Assembly: GCA_022494885.1 (NCBI GenBank)
Contig: JAGVSM010003557.1
Coordinates: forward strand, 310,001 to 374,000
Source of the DNA: Micrasema longulum
Taxonomy: Eukaryota > Arthropoda > Insecta > Trichoptera > Brachycentridae
Reading direction: 5' to 3'
DNA length: 64,000 nt
The notes under the pieces are model-generated. The model was not told the DNA's origin. It worked only from the letters and a program-made list of their open reading frames with translations, and searched no databases. Positions 20,801 to 32,800 of the stretch are shown in pieces (position 1 is the first letter of the stretch; each line of letters opens with the position of its first letter). The translations under genes were made by a program, and so were the position numbers.

Positions 20801-23800
20801 TTCCATTTTAAGCATGCCGTATGAATCTTATAGATCGTGCTGCCGCTCCTACCTTACACTTAATTTCTCGATTAATAATAATATGATTTTAATATAAAGA
20901 CAATTAAATATGACATTGTTGAAATCACTGGTATACAAATATGTAGTATAATAAAATTAAGGCCTTGGGGACCCTGTCAGATTTTTTTTTTACTCGTACA
21001 GGGGTCGCGTATTTAAAAAAGTTGAAAAACACTAGTTTACACTGTGGAAAGACACATTTTTATATAACTTATCTAACGTTCACCTTGATGTATTTACCTA
21101 TAATATGTGGAAACACAAAATGTATTAAATTTTGAGTCAATAAAACCAACAAATGAAGTTTAATACTATTTGGAAATATCTTACTAATATCTTGATAAGA
21201 TCTTGTACAACGATGTAACTTGTAACTTCTTTGCGGCTTCTTGCAGTAGTCTGACAGGATCCTGTACATTGTTAGTCACACTGCTATTATTGCTTTCCAA
21301 CTTGGATTTGTTTTGTCTATTTTTCTTGTTTGCTTTCTTACTTTTATCTTTTTTGTTGTAGGCTTCGAATGCTGTAAATGATAAGTACGCAATAATATAT
21401 GGTAAGATTTCTCATGTGCAAAGAGAATAGTCTTCTTTTACTAACTGTTGAAAATATCTATTTTACCAAAACATCATTCCTACAAACAAAACGACATATT
21501 TCAAATAAGAAAATCAAACTTGTCTTAAATTCTATCTCAATTTTTTTTTTTATTAAGTATTTTCATTTTATTTGATTCAAATTTCATTTATTCCCCTGTC
21601 TTATATAGAACCAACCGATATAATCATCTTTATTAATTGACAAAATGGGCTTAAAAAGTTGTATAAACCATCTATACTTATCACATACCTGGTATGAATG
21701 TATCATCAATAAAAAAACATTAAAATTGAGATTTATATACAGCAAAGCATAGTTTGATCGTGTAATACTTAATGGCCTAAAAGCATAGGTCACATTTAAA
21801 AAATATTTTTTTATTTATTTACATTCATAAGTTTACTGTACATTATTTGAGACATAAGTCCCAACTCCATGGGACTAAAAGTCCTGTGTTGAGATGGGAG
21901 TAGCAATTAGTTGACACAGACACATGAATATATTACCACAAATATAGGATCAGAAACATGAAAATAATTAAAATAAATATATATATATATGGCACATCAA
22001 TATGGTAAACAGTAAACTCAAACATTCAGAAAATCACCAAGGAGTTTCCTACTCAAATTTATTTCATTTTTCATTTTCATTTTTTTTTTGCACCACAACA
22101 GGCCAGGAGGCCCAATTACAGTGGTGAATTACATTACAGAACAACCAGGCTTGAGAAAAAGCACATTTTTAATTTTTTGTGTTCTCACCGGGAATCGAAC
22201 CCGGAACCTTCCGTGCGTGAGTGAAGCGTCTTGACCACTACACCACGGAGGCCGCCGCCGCCTCAAATCCCTCCCACTAAGGAAAATCCAGTCTTTAACT
22301 ACTTTCTTGAAAATAGTTTTTGTCCTTGAGAGCTTAATACGCTCATCCAACATATTATCAATGATCTAAACTTAAAAGTGTTGTATTTCAATGCATGAGA
22401 GTGAAATGATGAAACCATTTTGAAAAGCAGATTTTTTAAAGATTGGGGCTCAATTGAATAAATTATGAATATAAATTAAGGTATATCACACCAGAAATAT
22501 CGTCAGCAAAATTTATAACATTGTCTTCTCTGCCGTTAGTAACATATTGGGGTTCATCGTCTTTAGGGACACTTGTCTCTCGCATAATCATAATTTTAGA
22601 AGGACCAGCATTGAGGAGGTCGCAAGTGCCCGTGTATAAGAACAATAAAATCTGCTTCAGAATTGTTGGATGGACATTCTCTATGTTGATTATCAGCTTC
22701 TCTGACTTTTCCAAGGTTTTCATGATGTCGGTGTCCATGTCAGGCTGCTGCACTCCGCATAATTTGGCTAAATATTCACTTCCGTTCGAGATTATGAATT
22801 TGTGGGCAGGAAAAGTTTGATTGTCCACCTGCGAAGAGATTTATTCAAATTAGGTAATAACTTGTATTTTCATAAAAGTTATGAATTCAAACACTTGGTA
22901 CACTTCCACTTATTTATTTGACCAATTTGCGCTTTTACCTTCTAACAGGCATCCCCAAAATTTCTTTAATTTATTTGAAATCGCTTTATCTTCGAAAATA
23001 ATAAAAATATTTCAATAAAAATTTCTACATACTAACTCAGCATATCCAAGCTATAAATTTACAGACCAAAACCAAATATTATTTGTAATTCAACATCATT
23101 ATAGTTCAATTTGTTAAGTAAAACTCCATTTCTATTTTATAACATTACATATTTTGTATTTTATTTTATATTTTGTGTAAAAAAAAGAAGATTTGCATTG
23201 ATATTTGAAAAATATGTACATATAGTTAAGACTTTAACAAAGAGATTGGTATGTTATATTCATATAAAAAGATTGGATAATTCCTATTTTTTGCCTTTGA
23301 AATGAGGCCGGCAAAAAAGGTATTTCTACCCTTCCCGCCGTTAAGCATCAACCCACTGAACAGGTAAAAATATCTTTTCCGCCCGAAGTGTTTTAAGTAC
23401 ATTTAAAAAATTCAAAAGCGATATAAAAATATTTATGTGCAAAAGAAAGGAACAATGTCACGAGATACACGTGTTGGCGGTGTACAATAATGGAGAATTT
23501 TATTCTATTCAAGTTAGCTTTTGATTATTATAATATATTAGCTAATCCACCTTAACTATTGAGAAGCATAATTTGTCCCTGGTTTTTCAATTTAAAGTTT
23601 GATTGATTTACAGAAATTAATCGGTGACTCGAAATTCCTGCAAAACCAAGAATTATTTAGCATTTATAGAATGTCTTTTAAAAATGGAATAATTGACTTT
23701 TTCATGAATATTTTCAATGTTTTTCGTTACTTTCACACCCATTATAATTAATCAACAAATAAAACCCAGAAATCAGATCTGTATCGGATCTTCAGGTAAG

Positions 23801-26800
23801 GAAAGGATAGTCAAATTTAGATAAAAACAAAACAGATGGAATTTGTAATTAACTTTACCTTAATGAGAACATCATGAAGCATGTCATACTCATTGGCATC
23901 ATCCAATAGGGCGGTCATGTCGGCCATCAGTTGGGATGATGTTATTTGAGGTAGGTCCAATAATCCGGAGTTTGGTGCGACCTGCGAATAAATCATACAA
24001 AAAAATATTGATAGATAACCTCAATGGAGGACTTCTGTTCTGTGCTAAGTGGGGACAAAATAAATGCACTAAGTAACCAAAAAAATAGACTCGTTTATAA
24101 AAATACTAGTGAAAAGTGACCAGATTTTAAAAAACCTATTTTTTATTTTGCACCATAACAGGCCTAGAGGGCCAATCACAGTGGTGAATTTACAGTACAG
24201 GACACCCAGATTTTAAAAATCACAATTTAGTTATCTTAACAAAAAAATGAAAAAATTTCTGCACCATAAAGGATAAACCAAACGAGTCAAATTTAACAAA
24301 ATATTTCAAACGAACACGATTTTGTGATAGTGTAGATACAAATGAGATAATTTCAGACTATAAACAACTTTCAAATTAAAATAATAATTATTTTGATAAC
24401 CATCATCATCATTCCATTTCCGCACCTAATGGGGCATAGGACACTGCATTGGTACACCAATTGCAGCGTATCTTGATCATTTTTGTTACATGAAGGTAAG
24501 ATGATCAGTGATCAGACTTACGCTTCAGTTACCAAACCAGGGACTATGAAAATATTCTAGTGCAAAAACAATACGAGAACATCAAAACAATATCACATAC
24601 AACTTTCTAAAACGAGACAAGGGCAGTCAAGACTAATAAATCAGGGACTGAAATTATAAGTAAACTATCAGACAAAAGTAAACAAAAGACTCAGACAACC
24701 TTTACAAAAGATGTTAAAAACATTATCATTAACAATAGAATATGAATTTAAAAAAGAAAAATTATTTTGTTAAATTAATGTAATCCGTAAGATTTTTATT
24801 TATATCCCTACAGAGATGAGGTAGAATTTTTTTTCAAATTCAGGATTATGGATATTCGAGCGTTTACAGGGCTTATGACCTGTCATTGGCTGGGTTAAGT
24901 GGCCACTTTAAGTACTACAACATTCCCCATTCCGCTTATTAGCGAATATCCACACCGGTAACATTTTTGATTTTTGTATTTATGTTATGAATTTGAGAAA
25001 CCATCCATAAAAATATATACCTACTCCCCCTTGGGAGAAAATCCAGATTTGTACAAGTACACGTACCAAAAATAATGTAATCCGTAAGAGTTTATAAATA
25101 AATTTCCATAAAAAAAAAATACGTAATTGAACTGAGTACGAAAATTAACCAATAAGATTTAATAAGCACATCGAACCCCTTAACATTCCCTTGTTTTGTA
25201 CATTACATTACAAAACCAAAAAAAACTTTTGAGTATTCTAAAATTGAAATAAAATACTAGATTTAATATTTAAGAGAGGCCTTTACATAAATAACAATTC
25301 TCTTGTACAAACCTGCAATACGGCAAAGTTATTTCCTTTAATATCCCCGCAAATATCAACAGCCCTGTGAATATTGGGCAGTCTCTTCAACTTGATAACC
25401 ATACAGTCATCTCTGTCTATGAACTTGTTGAACTCTGCCTTGGCTTGAAGCTTGTCCATGTCTTTACAGGAAGTTGTGTTCTTGTGGGGCTTCAGCTTCT
25501 TGGGAATTATGGTGCCGTGGAATGCCTCCCCTTGTTTGGTTGTGATCATTACGGATTCCCTTGTGAAGGCCGTTTCCATCACTATCACGGGACGATTCAT
25601 AGAGAATATGCACCTAAAAGAAATAAATAAATCACCTTAAAAAAATACATAAACCCTAGAAAGAACTTCCTGACAAACTGAGTTGTATAGTAATAAAATA
25701 GCATTCCCAGAAAAGTAATTGGTGCTTGCACGGTTAACGCGTTCAAAAACCAACAGGACAAACGCATCAATTTCTTCGATTTTCACGACCGTTCGGATGA
25801 ACGATGAGTTTTTATAGGTGTCATCAACCCTTGACGTTTAACCCTAAAAATGGACGCTGTAATGCGATCCGAAACTTCGGAAGAGAGCGTGAATGACACA
25901 CGGCATTATAACCCAGAAAAACTCATTGTAAACATATAAATTTACCAATGATATTTTGAGTTTATCCAAATTTTTGTAGACGAGAACTGTATTCAATTCC
26001 CTTAAGAGTAATTAATATGAATAAATTACAACAGAGATTAGTTATTATTTTCATTGTAAGATTATTAACTTCAAAAAGATCAACAGATGGAAGAATCGAA
26101 GGAATATAGATGTTCAAACATAGGTAGAATGGTAAATGTTACACAGTGTGTAAAGTGCCTACTTAAACCAGCTAATGACAGGCCATAAGCCCTTATAATG
26201 CCTAGACTGCTATATTCCCTTCTATAAAATGTTCTTCATCTCTGTTGTAATATATTAACTTAAATTTAAAAGGAATTTTAATGTATTACAAGTGTATTGT
26301 TTTTTTTTTCTCTTTATTTGATATATTTAAAACACAGTTTTAGATGTACCTATACGCATCAGCTCAGAAAGAACTTCCTGACAAACCGAGTTGTGTAAAA
26401 ATGGAATAGCCTTTCCTGGAGAATGACTGGTGCTTGTTTCGGTTCTTATTTCATTGCATTCTTTATTCTGTCTGAACTAGGAACTCGGTGGTTTTATTTG
26501 CAAAAATGCTTTTATTTGAAAAAGTTTTTTTAACTAATGCGAGCACCCTTCACTTGCCCATGTTTCTTACAATAGGCATAACCTAAAAAAATACTGTGCA
26601 TGTACGGTGCTGCCCCAAACATCTAAGCTCGGATAAAAATCATATCATCGTCATTCCCTTTCCGCACCTAATGGTATAGGGCACTGTATTGGTACACCAA
26701 TCGCAGCGTATTTTCATCATTTTTGTTACATGAAGGTAAGGTGATCAGTCTTACGCTTCAGGTATCAGTCTAGGGACTATGAAATATCCTAGTGGAAAAA

Positions 26801-29800
26801 CGCCCTTTTTAAATAATATTTCATGTCAACCATGTCGGGAATCGAACCCGAGACCTCTTGCATGGTAGGCAAACGCGCTGAAAAATCTAGAAAATCATAT
26901 TGCTGAAAAAAATATCGAAGACTTTGCTACCAGCAACACTAGAGATTTAAAAAATATTTTTGGAATTATCAGAGTTTAAAAAAAAGAAGCCCCTACTGTA
27001 TCCACTCACCTAATCAGTTGATTATTAGTATCCTGCCACAGATAGATGTTTCCGACAGAATTGAGAACAAGCACAGACAGCTGCTTTTGGTATTCTGTCA
27101 GCTTGTCTCCCCCTGAGGTCTCCCCTCCCACAACCTGGACACTCTTGATGTTGTGTTGACGGGAGGCGATCTTCTTGCACTGGAATTGGTACAGCAGATA
27201 GATGTCACCGCGGCTCGTCACCGCTACTGTGGCGCCGTCACTAACCGCCACGCACTCGATGGTGCTGCTATCTTCGCTGCCACCAAATCTCAACACCTGT
27301 GAGATAACAGGTATTAACTGGATGATTATGGAATTATTCGATCGGTGACTTGAATGAAAAGTGCCAAACCACCGATCAGCAATTCTTTCCGAAGAGACTT
27401 GTGACGTCACTTGCAGGTAATTTCAAAATAACAAAACTTTGAAAAATCATAGCGCTGATAATAAAGAAAAAAACACTGAACTTCCTCATTGGCTTAGGCC
27501 GTATATACAGGGTTGACACTCGGGGTTGAAAAAAAATTGTGATAAAACCAGAAAAACCTTAGGTCTGTAAAATAAAGGTTAATCAGGTGCAGTAAAATGT
27601 TTTTAAGATTAGATTTTACATTTATGTCTCGTGATCGTGCTTTAGTTGTTACATAAAATAATATTTTAGTGAATAAATAATTCCTTTTTTTAATTTTTAA
27701 AGTATCAAATACTTTATAAGAGAATGAGATATATCGCATTATAGTAAGTATTTGAAATGAATTCTTTTCAGTATGAAAATAGTGTTTCTTAACAAGCGTG
27801 TCAAAAATGCTGATCTTAATCATTATTTTAAAGTCCTGGTATTTTTCTTCTCAGAATTTAAAAACCTCGGTAGTAAAATGGGCTTTTAGATGATACCAAA
27901 AAAGAAACCAATTAAAAAGATGATATTTTAGCAATACACGTAGAGAGAGTGCAGTTTCTAAGGAATTACGAAGCGGGAAATTTGATACAAAAAATTGTTT
28001 TGTTGAAAGAACAATAAAAGTCAATATTAGAGATGAAACGTCTATACTGCCTTATTTTACTATCCGCAGGATACCGAATAGTAGTTAAATATTGGGCGGA
28101 TACGAAATATTCATAAAACTACGAAAATTTCATGAAATCAACGCCACTAAATTGATTTCTTGATGTTGAAGTTACGCTCATTATTTAAAAAATTGTCTTT
28201 TCTTTGCATAAAAACATTCGTCAGTGTTTAGTACACACTCTGAAAAAAGAATTTAAATGGCAAACAAAAAAAATCATAAAAATATATTTGTGGGAAAAAT
28301 GAAGGGGTGTAACTACCCAAAACCATTGTAATTATTTCATTAACAAACTAATTAACCATATTGACATGTTACTCTTTGATCGATAAGTTATCATTGAATA
28401 TAACACCTTTTTATTTTATGCCCATTCAAAGTTTTGTTTTGACTATGAAAGAAATTCGAGCAACGGGGTGTTTGTACTTTTTACATAACTGCTTATCATT
28501 GAAGAGTATCTGGCTATCTGGCTTAGGGGCTCGCCGAATATCTGGTATCTGGCCAAACCACCATTCGTTTCATCACTAGTCGATAAAATTTTAGATTGAC
28601 CTTTATTGTACATGAATAACAACAAAATCACCAAGTATCAAATATCTTAGTCTATAAAGCTACGACAAGCTTGAATCTTCACTATCAACAAATGCTTATT
28701 TCCTCAGAACTTACTTCAAAGTAGTTACGGCCTTTGTGGTGATGGCAGTATTCCATTCCCATGCGCGTCAGTTTATCATAGAGAATAGATAGAAAAATAC
28801 CTTTTTAGGCGTGACAACAGTTCTCTCTGCATCCTTGGTGTGACCCAGCTGGCCCCCATTGAGCCCCCAGGTGTAGAGGGCTCGGGCGCTGTAGGCCAGC
28901 GAGTGGTAGCGCGCGGCACACACACCGCGGGGTCCGGCCAGCCGTAGGCGGGTGACGCGGGGGGCCAGAACACTCGGGGGCGGAGGGAGAAGTCCTAACT
29001 GGTGGTGGTCGTTCAATCCGCAAGTCATTACCTAGGCCAACAAAGAAACCAAACACAGATAGTTTAACATGTGATCATCTTTTTTTTAAAAGATTTCTAT
29101 GACATGTTTTTTTCTCATAATTAATCGTCATCATCGTAGCTTTATGATGAAATAAAAAATAAAAATAAATTTTTATCAATATCATTGTGATTTAGTACGG
29201 GTAGTTCGAAAAGATTTTTGTACTTTTCTCGAATATGGATTTTTTAAGTTACAGCGGTTTAGGGATTGGACGGCAGTATAATATAGTCTTTTATTTTTTT
29301 AAGTAATAAAGTTGTATGTTGCTGGAACAGGCCTAATTATATGATTATTTTTACAAATTATGGAAACTAGATAAATAAAAATTTAATAAAAATTTAAACA
29401 CATGTACACTACAGTCCCGTTTAACTGAATTTCCGGATCAACTTTCAACGTAAGCTTTCATTCAGAATCGACTAGGATGTTTGAAGACCTCATGGTGTAC
29501 CTTGAACAACAAGAGGAAACATCTCCTGCTAAGCTGCTTCTCATTAAACGCCTTAGAGATCGAGTTGCAAAGAAACATTCTTCTCATATGAAGCAAAAGA
29601 AAAGATCACATTTTTTTACTTCCTCGATTTAGTTTCGTATTATATCAAGCGGGAATTCTATTCATTCTATGCCGCACATTTTCGCTATGTACATATTTTC
29701 CATTTTAACTGAATTTTCATTTAATCCAGGCCTCATCGGTTCCATCAAATTCGGTTATACGGGACTATAGTGTATGTGTTAAATTTTTGTATTTAAAGGC

Positions 29801-32800
29801 ATGTTATTTTTTATTTATTTAAATGTACAATACAACACTACTGCCAATTACAATGTGCATAAATTATATAATTACAAAAACATGTTAAAAAAAAAGCACA
29901 ATAGATTATTAAGGTCCATAAAAACAATAGTAAACAAAGATGAATAAGCCACTAATACTCATTATGATAAAAAGTTAGAGAGGAAGAGTCTAAAACTGGT
30001 AATCCCGGCATGGAAAAGATCCACCTCTCTCGGTAGGCTGTTCAACAGACCAATCATTCTCTCATCAGGCATCATCAACGGTAAATTTGTCCTGCATTCT
30101 GGAAGAACAAATGGTCTGTTGCCTAGCTCTTAAATAATTGCTCGGTACTTATAATTTTATGCGCTTCAAAATGTAGGGTATCTTTTGCTTAATGTAACAA
30201 GACGTTACAGCACCATCTCCATAGGGATTTTTTACCAGTCTTTTAAGTTTTAAAGATTGAGAATTAATGTGCAGGTACCCGTCACAATCTACACAGGCTG
30301 CGGTGACATCAGGAGCTTATATAGCAGCGACTCCCATATACAGGAATAAGAGTAGTTAGTCAGAAAGTTTTAAGATAAGTAAAAAATTGTGAAGCACCCT
30401 AGAGGTGATTTGTCACAAATACTGTTGTCTCCTTACCGTTCCCGATTGCATGAGGAGCACGGTGTGGTCGCGCCCCACTGCAGCTTCGAGGCATTCCTCG
30501 GGTAGGGCCAGCTCTGTGGGGCGTACACACGTGGCCCCCGCCGCCGTGCCCAGCCGCCCCCCCTCGCCGTGCCCGCACGCCCACACGCGCCCGCATGAAC
30601 TCACAAACACAGAGTGGAACTTGCTTAAACACACCTGAAAAGAAAAACATTTGATTTTCAGTAAAATAGCGTATTAACCTTGGAGTTTAATGGTCTACCA
30701 CTTATAGAGCCGCCCATACGTACAAAAACCACTCTAGGATTATCAATCACAAGTTAGCTTCAATTTACTGCAAAACAATGGACTGTAGGTACTCAGGTCA
30801 AGAATTGCAAGCACAGTGATGAAACTGTCTATTACGTGTTTGTTGTTTAGCCTAAAATTTGTAATACTTTTGTTCTATGTAATAGAGTAAAATGATATCT
30901 ATAAGTGGGTCACGCATTATAACACTGAGATATTAATCCTTCAAGGACGTGGATTTTTTTTGCTGATTTCTTTTGTCCAAAACTCATTTTTAGTCTAGGA
31001 AAAACATTTTTTTAAATAATTTGTGAAGGCTTTCAGGGAGAAAAGCAATGTGACGTGGGGGCCTGTAGTGATTCCCGGTAGTATCAAATCGTAATGCATG
31101 TAGCAAATTAATACTTTTCCCTTCTAGATTTTATTTTTATTTTTACAACCTTTTCAGATCCAAAATTTTATTTTTTTACTTCATCAAGTATGTTTATCAA
31201 GACCTTCAGTCTACTTAATCTACACTCTTTTGAAAATGCACTAATAAGGTGAAACAATTGTCCATTTTTTTGTTTTTGCATTAAAAAAAAATAATAATTA
31301 GTAGACTCAAACAATTTGATTTGATTTTGATTTTATAATTAAAATTATGTTTATCGATTTATTTTGAGTAGTCTCTGTTGAATTCAAACATTATCGCACG
31401 CAAAAAGTTTGCGACTAATTAAAAAATCCCACCATCATCTTCGTCAGCACTGTCTTCTGGGGGATCTGGAGGACGAAGAATAATTCTAACCTGTTTAATG
31501 TGTATGTTCTGCTTGGTGAAGGTAGTCAGTAGTTCGGGCGTGTTTCTCTGGTGTTGGGAGCCCGTCCCAGACGTGTAGTTGGCGTTAGTTCCCCAGACGT
31601 ACACTTCACACGGCATGTTCTTGTTGAGCTCCAGTTGCAGGGGCCTGTCCAGTATGGCGTGGTCAATAGGGTTGAAATCATCGTTGTCCATTACGGAAGG
31701 ACTCGCACCTGAAATAATGATCCAACTGATTTTACTTTAGAATTTAACTTTCATATTAATAGAGTTTAAAGGTTTTAAAATTTATGAGTTACCACAAATA
31801 AAAAAAGAAATTAAAAATATTTTCAACTCCAGAAAAAATGTATAGTTTAATAATATGTATTAAAAAGTGAAAATTTAAAAATATATCATTTTCATATTAT
31901 TTAAAATTTAAAACACAAAGAGATATAATAACAGGTATGTAAATCACTGATTTTTTTCAAAGTCAAATTCACCATGAAAGCTCTATCATCTGAATAGGGA
32001 AATATCACATACTACGATTACTGATAGAAATATATGAAATGGATTAAAATAATTAATTGAATTTTCAAAATCAATTGCAAATAAATGTTTTCATACATAA
32101 ATGTAAAAAAAAATTCAATAAAAACATGTTAGTAAAGAAACGTGACATGTTTGGCCTTGGTTGTTGTGACGTCAAGATTCATGCAATTGTTCTACACAAA
32201 TTTCAATGGCAGGAACAAATAAACATGAATTGTGACGTATTATTAGGGGCTTGGCCAATGGAATCACCGTATTAGTATTTTTTATGCTACTAATAATTAG
32301 CCAAATTTTTGTTTATATTGGACAGTATTTCAAAAAACGTGATATTTCCCTATTATAGTGGTATCATAATTAACAATTTTAAAAAAAATGTCTTGCCATA
32401 CTTAAAAAGCATATTCAAAATGATAGATCTGTATATATAACATCATCATTCCCTTTCCACACCTAATGGTACATCGGTACACCAATTGCAGTGTATCTTG
32501 ATATTTTTTGATACATCAAGGTAAGATAATCAGTCTTGCACTTCAGGTACCAGTCCAGGGACTATGAAATATTCTAGTGTAAAAACACCTTTTAAAATAA
32601 ATATTTCATTTAAATTATGTCGGGAATCGAACCTGAGATCTCTTGCATGGTAGGCAAACGCACTGACCATTACACCACGAGGCCGGCGTATACATAACTG
32701 TCAATTTAAAAAAAGATTTTTTTCTCACATGTTTATTGTCAACCACACAAAAATAAAATAAAAATTCTTTACCTAAACGCATGAGAGCCACAGCTGTGTC

